Positions 47,784-59,329 of a stretch of 64,000 nucleotides of DNA are shown one piece after another. The position numbers and the translations under genes were made by a program. Under the pieces are notes generated by a model. The model searched no databases. It worked only from the letters and a program-made list of their open reading frames with translations, and was not told where the DNA came from. Position 1 is the first letter of the stretch. The number at the start of each line of letters is the position of its first letter. This stretch comes from Nymphaea colorata (lineage: Eukaryota > Streptophyta > Magnoliopsida > Nymphaeales > Nymphaeaceae): positions 5,786,174-5,850,173 of the forward strand of contig NW_022204507.1 of NCBI RefSeq assembly GCF_008831285.2, in the 5' to 3' direction.

Positions 47784-49310
47784 TACAGGGGAAAGGTGAT
47801 CAATTCTCTTTGCTCCAGAAAAATTACATTGATTTTTTTCTCACTTTTGTGGGAGGTATTTTCTAACTTTGCATCAAGTAGTGTGTTGTGAGAGGTCGAA
47901 TATATATATTATATTATATATATATATATATAATATATATACATAAAGTTGACATCCTACAGCCATCTGAGGTCCATCTAATAACAGCCACTTGATGCAT
48001 TGCATCAGGTGTGGGTGTTATTAAACACACTGCCAATGCATTGCACATGGCTGTGAGAAGCAAAAGTCTTTGTCCATTCAACATGGATGAAAAAATCCAC
48101 AAATCATATTTATATATATAGAACTGTTGTTTTTTTATGCGTTCTCTCTCTCTCTTTCTCTATCTCTATAAAATTAGTAAAGAAGAGAAGTTTCTTGAAT
48201 ATATAACTGTTGTATATATATATAACACACACACACACACCAGATCTTACTTGAGTTTAAAACATAAATCCAAATCCTATTTTGATTCCTAAGGCAATTT
48301 GGTAACGGTTGGGTTCATTTCCCATGCGTTCGAGAGACAAGATAGATCTAAGCAATAAAAGTCAGGAGGGTAAAAAAGATAAATAATGAGGCCACATGAA
48401 GGAGGAGGGGTGTGGCAAACTATCAACCAACATTGCGTATGATAAATTGGATGTTAAATCATAAAATGTTTGCATTCATGCTCAAATCTGACGGCTGTAA
48501 AATGCCTTGAATTTATGACAAAACGAATGAAAATTTTTAAAGACTTAAAATAGAAATATTTTGGCAATGTGCACTTTTTTTAATAAAAAGAAATCAGTGG
48601 CATTATTAGCATTTTTATCCTAAGATCACATTTTTTTAAATTTATAAATGAAAAAACAACATCAATTATGAAATTATACATTTAAGCCCAAAATTTATAT
48701 TTTATTTAATGTATGGTTTAATATTTACAAGTAATCAGCAATATGCTCGACTTTGTTCTGTAGATTTGTACGTAAATCTTTTCTAACTAAAAATAATTTA
48801 CTGATTCTTTTTTATTAATGTTGTCACGGACTTTGTCTAAACGAAATTTTAGAAGACCATGAAAAAGATGGTTCAAGCACTACTTTGATTTTCCTTTCAA
48901 TTGCGTCTATGTAAAAGGTTAGTGGTAAAGTTTTAATTTCGAATTAAGTTAGATATTTTTAAACTTTCTATTTACTTAACATGGACTTTTTAATTGCAAA
49001 AAATCAACCAATGAGTCACTAGAAAATGTTTTTCCTTTACCATATGGCGGTATGATTAACATGTTTCACTAAATTTGGAAGAAAAAAAATCCTGTAAATA
49101 TTGAAAATTGATTTCTACGTAGAATCAATTATTAAAATGTACGGGCAAAGTTTGGGTCCACATGTTTTCACCTTAAAGTGGAAAATATTATTTAATAAAT
49201 GGCTCTTGGGAGTCGGGTTAATCAACTGGAGAATGACTCAAGCTTCACATTACTCAAGCTCGGCCTGATCATGTATGTACCTAGCAAGGGGAGCGAGTTC
49301 TGTATGTCAT
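47784..49310. other. Intergenic, no gene seen
   Basis: AT-rich; imperfect TA tract at 47,901-47,942, short CT run near 48,142-48,160, and CA microsatellite at 48,224-48,241. No LTR for copia element C could be identified to the right of the gap. Confidence 0.6.
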
Positions 49311-49315
49311 CCCGT

Positions 49316-49760
49316 TGACGAGATAACAAAAGATTTATGAGATAATGGACGGAAAGATGTAAGGGATAACACTAAATATAAGTATGAGATATTGTTTATG
49401 ACATAACAAAAAGATTTATGAGATAATGGGATAACAGACGAATATATGAGATAACGCTAAACATAGGTATGAAATAATGTTTATGAAATGGGATAATAAA
49501 ATATTTATAAAATAATGACATGATGAACGAATGTATGAGATAATGCTAAATATAAGTATGATATATTGTTTATGAGATAATAAAATATTTATGAGATAAT
49601 GAGATAACACTCAACATTTATTGCTTAAAGGAGTATTTTGGTTATAGCAATATGCATATATAGGTTCACAAATTTTACCTTTATCAAATCTCCAAATCTT
49701 TTTTTTGTATTTTTCTTTTTTTTCCTTGCAAAAAGTCATTTTTTTACTGGTCATGGGCAT
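49316..49760 (+). repeat. Left inverted arm with TGAGATAA repeats
   Basis: ATGAGATAATG-type words recur with a loose ~85-bp higher period (GATAACACTAAATATAAGTATGA recurs at about 49,365, 49,450 and 49,545 with changes). Confidence 0.75.
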
Positions 49761-50189
49761 TTTTGTTCATTATTAAAATGACACATGAAATTTCATACAC
49801 AAGAACGACATGTATAATCAGACAACAAGTGAAATTTCATATAGGTAGCTTGTGCATTAAGGAGGCTGAAGAAACTTCCACGATGGCGCAGTGGTTTGAG
49901 CGTTTAGGTACCTTTAAAGCTAACACAGAGCAAGCAAGGTTGCTCGACGAGACAAACCTAAATTCTCATTAGAAGGTTGAACTGTGATATCATTATAAAG
50001 AACTTTTAAAATGTAAATCGTCAGTTTTAGAACTTTTTCATTGGTTTTTTATCCTTATAGAAAAGGTTTCTTTTAAAACAAGCCAAGAGTGGCCTGGTCA
50101 TCAAAGTAATAAAAAGGGTGATGGTGCAGACCATCTTCACTGAAAGCTAGTTATATACATTCTCTGCGTATAAAATTTTATGCACCATT

Positions 50190-50690
50190 TTAATAATTAT
50201 ATAAAAATGATCATGATTAATAAAAAAGAAACCTTTTGTATGCACAAAAAAGGAAACCATAATAAGAAGAATTGGAGATTCGATAAAAATAAAATTTGTG
50301 AGTTTGTATATGCATATCATCAGGACCAATATACCCTGTTAAGCAGTAAAAAGATGTTTTAATTTTTTTTGTCCCACTCATAGCTTTATCTCAATATCTC
50401 ATCAATATTTTATTATCTCATAAAAAATATCTGATACTTATATTTAGTGTTATCTCATACATCCATCAATTATCTTATTATTTCATAATATTGTATTATT
50501 TCATAAATAGTATCCCATATTTATGTTTAATGTTATCTCATATATCTGTCTGTTATCTGATAAATCTTTTGTTATTTCATAAACATTATCTTATACTTGT
50601 GTTTAAGCACTATCTCATACATCCATCCATACGTTATCTAATTATCTCATAAATCTTTTGTTATCTTATAAGCATTATTCATATTATTTG
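50190..50690 (-). repeat. Third copy of the inverted arm
   Basis: Aligns with 51,495-51,890 in direct orientation (GATTCGATAAA, GTTTGTATATGCAT, GACCAATATACCC, then TTATCTCA words) and with the left arm in inverse orientation. It indicates a nested or rearranged copy. Confidence 0.7.
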
Positions 50691-50889
50691 TTTTTTCATA
50701 CTTATTTGTTTTTCACGTACATAAATATGCATTGTTTGGACATGAAACTAAATGTGCATACTGGTAGTAGGATCTTCATCCCGTAAGCTCATTACATACA
50801 GTGGGACGGCATACGAAACTTGCTTTCCATCTTCACACCATAGCTTCGTGTGTTAATATTTTGGTTCACCATGCTGGGTTTTTTTTTTT

Positions 50890-51425
50890 GTGCAACCAGC
50901 TTCGGTTTCGAACCTTATTTTAGAGTGCTATTGGGCCACGGATCAAAGAGCAAATCATTTTTCCATGGATACAGTGAGCTGGAGTTCCCAGTCTGGTGAG
51001 GATACTGAGCTTCTAGTTTCAGTCATTGTGATTGCAGTGGCAGGTCCTTCAACGATGGAGTGGCTGCTCCTGTTCATTGTGCATGTGTTGTTGAGACTTT
51101 GTTATCACGGCTTTAGTGCCAGAATCGACTTTTGAAAGGTTGGAAGGCTCTCGCCATATTCAAACCATGATTGACAATAATTAAAAATATTGGTCATCCA
51201 ACTGCCTTGGGAGGAAATGATGTCCTTGATGTGCAGGTGGCGAAGCACAACATACTCATACTGGCCTCAGCGGTAATGGACCGACAAGCCTTGCTCACCA
51301 CCCACTTTATCAAGATGGTGGGACATCCAACCTGGTGCTTCCACAGCCACAACCGGAACATGAACACTAATGGTAGTGAACAGCCCCAGTGGGCCCTGGA
51401 GCAGCAGCAAGGTCTTCATTTCTGA
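50890..51425 (+). other. Unassigned open stretch between the arms (possible cargo)
   Basis: Two plus-strand frames: 50,890-51,135 (81 codons, MQPASVSNLILECYWATDQR) and 51,171-51,425 (84 codons, GGNDVLDVQVAKHNILIL). The base composition is less AT-rich than the arms. Neither shows a motif I recognise. It may be captured gene sequence. Confidence 0.35.
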
Positions 51426-51479
51426 AGCTGGTTATATGTAAACCGTGCCCGTGTATGTAATTTTGTTTAGCAGTTTAAG

Positions 51480-51890
51480 TATGGCAAAAATGCCCATGAT
51501 TAACACAAAAAGAGCTTTTGCAGGTATTAAAATGGAAACAACAAAAAGAAGATTCGATAAAGGTAATATTTGTCAGTTTGTATATGCATGTCGTTATGAC
51601 CAATATACACCTTTGAGCCATTAAAAAACATGTTCATTTTTTTGTTCCTCTCATGGCATAATCTCATTATCTCACAATATACGACATCAAGCAGTAAACA
51701 ACATTTCTGATTTTTTCCTTCCTATAATATTATCTTATTGTCTCATAATATTCCCCTTTAAACAGTAAGAAATAGCTTTTGTTTTGGGTCCCTCTTATAG
51801 CATTATCTCATTATCTCATGAAAATTCTATTATCTCGTAAAAATTATCCCATAAAAAATTTAGTATCTCATTAACAACTTGTCTCAAACA
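51480..51890 (-). repeat. Right inverted arm with TTATCTCA repeats
   Basis: See the element entry; it ends near AGTATCTCATTAAC. Confidence 0.7.
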
Positions 51891-51894
51891 TTAA

Positions 51895-52640
51895 CTAGGA
51901 ACCCAATTTGATGTCAAGGTCGGTTGAAGGTGAATCGGTTGGTGCACTCAATAGACACTAATGCCTCACGTTTAACTGCAAGAATGATCATGTAGCCCAT
52001 ACGTAAAGATGTTGCTCTTCAAAAATACCCTTTGTTGCATCAAAATGGCTTTTTCGAAAAGAATGTGCCCGAGGTGGACTGTGGTAATGATGCGAAATGG
52101 CCCTACATGAAAAAGTTAAAGGAAGTTTATTGGTCGAGGCTTTTCCATGATGGTTTGAGCATTCGCAGCAGAAGGAGCCTAAGCAGGAGGAGGTGAAGGT
52201 GGCAAAAACGATTGGACAGGCCACCAAGACAAAGAAAGGAGGGGAGATTGGATTTCAGTGGAAGAAGGCAGTGGAAGGGGAAAGACTCCCGGAGGTGGAG
52301 AATGCAGGGGCAGAAAAATTAGTGTTAGATGTGTGGACTATACCTACACCAAAAATTAGAGGTGGTGGAGAGTGTTGAAAAGAAAAGGAGGTGATTGTGT
52401 GACATCGATGTAAGTAATCTATGTCATTTATTTTTTATGTATTTGTAGTTAAAGTTTCTATGCAGGTCATGTCTTTGACACTAGTATTTCAGTTGTAGAA
52501 ATGTGGCCGCTGCCAATGATGTTTGGTCGTTGATTGGTATGAATTCTATCAGACTTCTAAAAGCAAAGATTGGTCAGAATGCAATTCCCACAGCTGCTTT
52601 CTCGTGGTGCAATGTAACTCCAATAGGGGCCCATGTACGC
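51895..52640. other. No firm gene
   Basis: Open plus frame at 52,193-52,378 (Lys/Glu-rich) and minus frame at 51,988-52,227, both without recognised motifs. It may be degraded upstream sequence of the mobile-domain pseudogene. Confidence 0.4.
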
Positions 52641-52649
52641 CCAGGCACA

Positions 52650-53820
52650 CAAGTGAGATTCTTAGACAAACACATTAGTATTTGATGGATTCGAGATGAC
52701 GATCACCCTAGAAGACATTGCTAGGCTGTATTTGAGATGTCACAGAAGACCTGTTGTTGGAACGTCTAGGTAGAGCTTGATAGGGAAGAGCAACGACCTT
52801 CTAGGGTTGACAAATTTGGAGTTCAAGAAGGTTGTGGCCTTTGGCGGAAAGTCGATGCCATTAATTTTTTAAGAGCTACAGAATAAATGGCAGCATGCAA
52901 AGCATGGTGCACCTTCACAATAAGCGGACCAAGCATTGAGGTCCTTTTTGTATATTTATTTGGCATTTGTCAATTTAGTGACAATTAAGGCTGAAGAATA
53001 AGTTGGTGGTAACATCCAATTTTTGGAAGATGTAGATGAAATTCCCTGCTCCGCATGAGGGGCAGTTGTGCTAGTGGATTGGTATAGCCAGTTGAAATAC
53101 TTTAAGGCTGGGGTTACATCCATTGGAGGATGCTAGTTGTTGCTGCAGGTATAGTTAGTATCTTCATGATGCAAATTTATGTTTTAGATGATTATTTATC
53201 ATCTTGTAATGTTTGCATTTCTGTTCTGTTGATAGTTCTAGATGTGAGAGCATGTACCTTCTATTAGTCCCACTGTCGAGCTTCCGTTTCCAAATGCTCA
53301 TCCATTGCATGCATGGTCGAGAGGTATCAGTCACAGAGATTACAACGATGCAGAGACATCTAGGTTAATCATATTGAATGTGCAAATGGCCCAGGTAGGT
53401 ATAGCAAATAGTGTTTTATACTGACGCTGGGATACTTGTGTGTTGATGATTATTTCATTTTTATCTGCAGGAACTATTTAGACTATACATTGGTGAAGAT
53501 ACCAATGATTAGATTATGGAGAAAGCTTTTCAGTTTTTGTGTAGAGACCTATGGTTGTTCTGCATGAACGAAATAGAAATGCATCATAGAAGTCAAGTCC
53601 TCTTGTAGTGTGGTCTTGACCAGTTCATTCTGCAACCACTCCATTTCTACAAGAGATTATGGAACAAAAGTGCTTTTAGGGTTGGAGTTAACTGACAACT
53701 TTTGTTTCAGATAGAGCTCCGTAACTAGCACCATGGTGGTGAAGTTGTCATTGCTTACGACAGCGAGGGGTTTGCACCAGGGTACCATGACCAATATTGG
53801 GTCATAGTTCATTCTCCAGT
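52650..53820 (+). pseudogene. Plant mobile domain (PMD / MAIN-like) pseudogene
   Basis: NTLVFDGFEMTITLEDIARL and RCHRRPVVGTS (52,665-52,765) match the start of the plant mobile domain (usually HTFHFP.GEMTITLEDV...DG.PV.G). Then LLGLTNLEFKKVVAFGGKSM, QALRSFLYIYLAFVNLV and GAVVLVDWYSQLKYF follow in domain order. After introns come VELPFPNAHPLHAWSRG and SHRDYNDAETSRLI, then AFQFLCRDLWLFCMNEIEMH and the tail YDSEGFAPGYHDQYWV (to about 53,800). Several stops interrupt it. The domain occurs in MAIN-like genes and in some MULE and gypsy elements. Given the repeats on both sides, a transposon-borne copy seems likely. Confidence 0.7.
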
Positions 53821-54249
53821 ACGTGAAACCTGTTTAGATGTGCCCTCCCAACTTGGATGACCATCTGAAACAACATCATCAATATCATCCCAAGAAGAGG
53901 ATGTTGCTCAGAGGGAGATCTGCAATAAACGGAGCCAGGATCATATGGGCAGGAGATAAAAAGCAAAAGATGCCATGACAATGCAAAGACTGTAGCACAG
54001 AGTCCTAACCACCCAATGGAAGAGAGCTTGCTACAGTAATAAAGTCGCTGGTTGATCATGTTTCGATTTGACTCAGAAAATTTATAGGTTGAAGAAGGTC
54101 TTGTTCACGGAATGATCGAGGATAATCTCTTTTTTCTAATCATATTTTCTTGATCGAGAATAATCTTTTTTTTTTCTAATCATATTTTCTTGATTGAATA
54201 CAAACAATATACTATTGTTCATAAGAATGATCGATAACAAGTTAATATT

Positions 54250-56080
54250 ATTTCATTCTTTCTTAAACACGTTATTATTTTGTTGTCATAATTCTTTTGT
54301 ATTGTTTAACGAATCCTGGAGTTGCGTTATCACAATTTGTTGTGTCTGAGTGCTTATTGCCTTTTAGTAGGTGCATTTTCTTTTAAAAGAAGCACATACT
54401 AGTGTCATTGTCGTATTACATTTTTTCGAGTGGGTATCACATTCTATTAGTAAGCACCTTGTTATCGTAAAACTACTCGATATAGTGTCATTGTCTCAAT
54501 TTGTCATTGTGGTGTTTAATTTTTTTCGAGTGGGTATCACATCCTTATAAATGTGAATTCATTTGAGTGTATCGTATGACGAATCCTACAATTGCATTAT
54601 CTCAATTTGTTTCATCCGAGTGCTTATTGCCTTTTAGTAAGCGCCTTCTTAAGTGTCTATTAGTGTCATTGTCACATTACATTTTTCTGAGTGGTTATCA
54701 CATTCTCTTAATAAGTGCCTTGTTATCGTAAAACCACTCGATTCATTGTCGTTGTTTTATTTATTTTTTTCAAGTGGGTATATCGTCCTTATAAACACAA
54801 ATTTAGTTTGGTGTATCATGTAATGAATCCTGCAGCTACTTATCGCAATTTGTTTCATTCAACTGCTGATCACCTTTTAGTAGGTGTGTTATTATCGTAA
54901 AAGAAGTGCATACCAGTGTTGTCATTGCACTACATTTTTCTGAGTGTTTATCGCATTCTCTTAGTAAGCATCTTGTTATCATAAAGCCACTTTATACAAT
55001 GTCATTGTCATGTTTTGTCCTTGTTGCATTTAATTTTTCCAAGTGTGTATTGCATCCTTATAAACACGATTTTATTTGAGTGCATCATATAATAAATCCT
55101 GCAGTTACATGATCACAATTTGTTTCGTTCGAATGCTTATCGCCTTGTAGTAGGCACTTTCTTATCGTAAAAGAAGTGCATACGATTGTTATTCCTGCAT
55201 TTATATTTTTTCGAGTGTTTATCGTATTCTTTTAGTAAGTGCCTTATTATCGAAAATCACTTCATATAGTGTCGTTGTTGCATTTAATTTTCTTGAGTGG
55301 GTATTGTTCCTTATAAACACAATTGTAGTAGAGTGAATCACATGACGAATCTTGTAGTTGCATTATCACAATTTGTTTATTTCGAGTGCTTATCGCCTTT
55401 TATTAGGCGCCTTCTTATCATAAAAGAAGTGCATACTAATGTTGTATGAATTATATTTTTCTAAGTGTTTATCCCATTCTCTTAGTAAGTGCCTTGTTAT
55501 CGTAAAACCACTAGATACACTGTCTTTGTGCGTTTTGTCATTGTCGCATTTAATTTTTTTCAAGTGGATATTGTGTCCTTATAAACACAACTTTAATTGA
55601 GTGTACCATATAATGACTCCTGCAGTTGCATTACTGCAATTTATTTTGTCAGAGTGTTTATTGTCTTTTAGTAGGTGCCTTATTATTGTAAAAGAAGTGC
55701 ATATTAGTGTTATTGTTGCATTAATTTTTTTTTAGTGTTTTTCGCATCCTCTTAGTAGGTGCCTTACAATAAAACCACTCGATATAGTGTTGTCGTTGCA
55801 TTTATTTTTTCGAGTGGGTATTGTGTCCTTATAAACATGATTTTAGTTTAGTGTATCATATATCGAATTCTGCAGTTGCATTAACACATTTAGTTTCATC
55901 TGAGTGCTTTTCGCCTCTTAATAGGTGTCATTTTATCGTAAAAGAAGTCAATATAGTGTCGTTGTTTGAGTAAATTTGTCCGAGTGGGTAACACATTCTT
56001 ATGAACACAATTTTATTTTATTGTATTGCAAAACTAATCATGCAGTTGTTTTATTGCATGAACTTCTCTCGCACAACATT
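54250..56080. repeat. Tandem repeat array, ~245-270-bp unit, 7-8 copies
   Basis: The marker GAATCCTGCAGTTGCATTA.CACAATTTGT recurs (with changes) at 54,311, 54,581, 54,825, 55,094, 55,346, 55,615, 55,864 and, weakly, 56,034, so spacing alternates around 250 and 270 bp. Each unit also holds CTTATCGCCTTTTAGTAGG, TTATCGTAAAAGAAGTGCAT, TTATCGTAAAACCACTCGAT and TCCTTATAAACACAA. Isolated half-units recur at 57,250, 59,660 and 60,320. Confidence 0.85.
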
Positions 56081-56089
56081 CTGGCCATT

Positions 56090-56940
56090 TATTATCGCAA
56101 TCTGTTTGTGTTTCTTCTTCTTCGTCTGGTTTGGCTTTCTTAGTGCAGACTGTGATGTATCATACTCCACGAAGGTCATCACGTAGCTATATTCTAAGAT
56201 GTAGTATACTATCCTACAAAAGAGCAGGTTCGCTATCATTGCAAATTATTTCTATGTATTTGATGATGAAAACACCACGATCATGGCCATTGTTTTGGCT
56301 GGGAGCTTTCTTCCTATGGAGAAAGTGCCACTGAATCATGTTGATTTCGTACCAACTCTTTAAAAAATATTTCAAGAACCACAAATCATGTAGTATTAGT
56401 CCATGCATTTGCATTAAATTGTAGTATAAACAAGCTTTGTTCTGCATGTCGAGAACATATAATACCCAATGATGGCACTATTCTCACAAGGTTGAAAGCA
56501 GAACCACTTCAAACACGTTGAGCAAAGGGTCTAGAAGCATATTTTTAGGATGCATGAAACTATAACCGAAGGGCTTTCATCAGAGTGCATTCTGTACAAC
56601 AAGATATAAGAACAAAATGAATGTCGTAGGTCAACCAAGCTACAAATTTATTTGAAAAAACTAAACTACCATGACAGCAAGACGGAGAATGTTGTGCTTT
56701 TCATTCGCAACCCTTTGTTGCATTAACACCATTACATCTTGCAATCTGTGAGGAGAAGACAAACTATATAAATGATCCACCTACCATATTTCCTAACAAT
56801 AGCATTAATGAGATAGTAATTACGATATTGCTACTCTATTTGGGTTGAAATCATGAATATAATCCTGTGTATATCATCATTGAACAAATTAAGTTTCTCA
56901 TTCTTCTTTACCGTCACCTTATGAAACAGGATATTACCTG
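56090..56940. other. No gene seen
   Basis: AT-rich, short overlapping frames only. Confidence 0.5.
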
Positions 56941-56949
56941 CTGCCTCTC

Positions 56950-57240
56950 CTGTATTTATGATTGTAGTCCAAATTGTTCCGACCTTGCCACATTTAATGC
57001 ACCGCATGCGACAATACATACAGCAGTTGTACATTTGCATGTTTGTGCAGTTCATTAACATGTGATAGCGCAAAGGAATGTTGCTCGAACGTTGTGTGTT
57101 GTGCATTATCAACTGCATTCATTTGATGTAGCTGCAACAATTGATGGCTTCATTAAATGCAGCTAAATGGGTATCAAAAAACAGGATCCAATAGTACATA
57201 TCACATGTTGTTCTTACTCATCTGATTGCATGTGAAATAA
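56950..57240 (+). repeat. ~290-bp dispersed direct repeat, copy 1
   Basis: Shared ordered blocks with 57,365-57,560 and 59,815-60,085: GTCCAAATTGTT, GCCACATTTAATGCACC, GACAATACATAC, GTTGTGTGTTGTG and AGC.AAATGGGTATCA.AAA. Confidence 0.75.
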
Positions 57241-57364
57241 GCAATCATATAACGAATCCTGTAGTTGCATTATCATATTAATTTGTCGTTGTTAACTTAT
57301 TGTCTTTAGGCAGACGAGTTGTTGTCTCATTTTCTCGTATCCATTTAGGCAGATATGCATATAG

Positions 57365-57560
57365 TCCAAATTTCCTCCTTTGCCACGTTTAATGCACCAA
57401 CTTGGGACAATACATATCGCAGTGATATGTTTCCCTCTTAGTGCACAGGAAATATTGCTCAGACATTGTGTGTTGTGCTTTATCGACAGCGGTCCTTCAA
57501 TGCAGCCAAATGGGTGTCAGAAACAACAAGCGATAGTTGTATGTTGTTCCCTCTCTAACA
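57365..57560 (+). repeat. ~290-bp dispersed direct repeat, copy 2 (shortened)
   Basis: Same block order as copy 1 with an internal deletion. Confidence 0.7.
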
Positions 57561-57639
57561 AACTGGTATAGCCAAATGCATTTTTTTTTATGTTCAAACA
57601 CCAAATAGGTTTTCATTTTTCAAAGATATAATGTGACAA

Positions 57640-58270
57640 TCATATGGATGAGCATTATTATCAAATGATGGTGTGCATATAAATATACATGTTTGTTAAG
57701 TTGTCATTTATCTAAGATCTAATGTGAACATATGATTTTCAATAATTGAAATGTGACATAAGCACCGTTATCATTGATTGAATCTGCACATATGGAAACA
57801 ATATGTGTATATATATGTTTGAGTTGTACTATCAATGCTCAAACGCGAACATAAGCTTGGTATGAATATACATGTCAATTACGTGGTCATTTACCTAAGA
57901 TCTAATTTGAACATAAGGTTTTCAATGATCTAAATGTGTCATAAGCACCGTGATCATTGATCGATTATGTACATATGGAAACCATATGTGCATATATATG
58001 TTTGAATAGTACTATCAATGCTCAAACATGAACATAAGCTTGGTATGGATATACATGTCAATTAGGTTGTCATTTACCTAAGAACTAATTTGATCATATG
58101 ATTTTCAATGATTGAAATATGACATAAGCATTGTTATCATTGATCGATTGTCCACATATGGAAACCATATATGTATATGTATGTTTGAGCAGTATTATCG
58201 ATGCTCAAACATAAACATAAGCTTGGTATGGATATACATGCCAATTATGTTGTCATTTATCTAAGATTGG
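57640..58270 (+). repeat. 183-bp tandem repeat, ~3.4 copies
   Basis: CATAAGCACCGT.ATCATTGAT at 57,757, 57,940 and 58,123 gives a period of 183 bp. Each unit has GTTGTCATTTA.CTAAGATCTAA, ACATATGGAAACCATATGTG (a near-palindrome) and TCAATGCTCAAAC.AACATAAGC. Degenerate shorter repeats continue to about 58,500. Confidence 0.9.
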
Positions 58271-58829
58271 TATGACAATCATGTGGATGTTTCAAAGATG
58301 AGATAATACACATGAACATATATACAAATTATATGGATATATCAGCAACAAGATAATACAGTTCTTACATGAATACATATGACAACGATATGGATATTGC
58401 AGATATTGTTCTTACACATATCTATATGACAATTATATGGTTACTTCATGGATGAGATAATCATGTATGAACAATATTATCACTGCTCAAGCATGAACAT
58501 AAGTGTTAGTGCTATTGTTATAGTAGAACGTGGCAATTTACATACTTTTTGAAAATAAATTAACTTCATCAACCCAAAACAGATGATAGCTCATATCAAC
58601 AGGAACAATTTTTTCATCATAGCTTTTCATAACAAGTAGAATAAATTATGGCAGATTGAGGCAGAAAGGAAGATTGACTCGCGCAAGAAAGAAAGACGAA
58701 CTCTATGGCGAAGGATAAGCTGACCATCGACGCCACAAGTTTGCCCGTTTTACCAACAATGAAGATGTGTTTAAATTGCTATTATTTTACCATAATCAGG
58801 TTGCTCTCTAATGCCCGTTTGTTTCAGGT

Positions 58830-59265
58830 TTTATTTCCTTCTGTATGGTGGAGAAGGCACATTGGGTGTATATGTTCTTCACAATGTCAAAAAACAAGTG
58901 TGGATATTACGATTCATGCATAGGCTATGACGACTACCAAATTCCAGAATACCTCTACAGACTGGTATGCAGTTTACCCTCTACAGATTTTTAAGATTAC
59001 TTCTTTTTATTTCCTTAATAAGTTTTGGCTTTTTTGAAGAAAAATTGCCTCAAACATGTCTTCGGCATCCAAATGTCGGAGGAATACAAATTTTTACTAG
59101 TAAAATGTCCACAACCAGAAACATCTATAACTATGGTGTGTTCGTGATGAAATTTATAAAGGAGATAACATTAAAAAATAAACCTAGCCTCACCCAAGCT
59201 GATGTTACAAATAGCATTAGAAGATCTATTAGAAACTTGCTTCAAATAAGTAGACATTCTGAAAT
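58830..59265 (+). pseudogene. Ulp1/C48 protease fragment
   Basis: 58,848-58,960 reads EKAHWVYMFFTMSKNK and YYDSCIGYDDYQIPEYLYRL, fitting the HW and DS blocks of C48 (SUMO/Ulp1-type) cysteine proteases. After a spacer or frame change, 59,125-59,260 reads NYGVFVMKFIKEITLKN and LTQADVTNSIRRSIRNLL. This matches the C-terminal block that normally begins DCGVFVLKY, where C is catalytic. Here the pair is NY, so the nucleophile is lost. No start, no N-terminal region. Ulp1-like domains are known cargo of some plant MULEs. Confidence 0.65.
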
Positions 59266-59329
59266 TTGAATAATATTGTCATTGTAAACATTTATGTCAA
59301 TTTTTGTGTCACAACCATTTCTTTTAATT

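Larger units (their letters stand above)
49316..51890. mobile_element. Long-terminal-inverted-repeat element (MULE-like, non-autonomous candidate)
   Basis: The left arm (49,316-49,760) and right arm (51,480-51,890) are imperfect inverted copies. The outer parts are arrays of TGAGATAA (left) or TTATCTCA (right). The inner parts match in reverse complement: GGTCATGGGCATTTTTG on the left against CAAAAATGCCCATGATT on the right, and CTTAAAGGAGTAT...ACCTTTATCAAATCT on the left against AGATTCGATAAAGGT...ACACCTTTGAGCC on the right. A third arm in the right-arm orientation lies at 50,190-50,690. Between the arms are two open frames. No transposase lies inside and no clear 9-bp duplication was found. 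Confidence 0.6.

Noticed and set aside
49886-49950. tRNA-like A box (TGGCGCAGTGG) with a possible B box about 50 bases on
   Set aside because: The A box fits the consensus, but the B box is poor and no cloverleaf can be folded by eye; a SINE remnant is possible but not supported.
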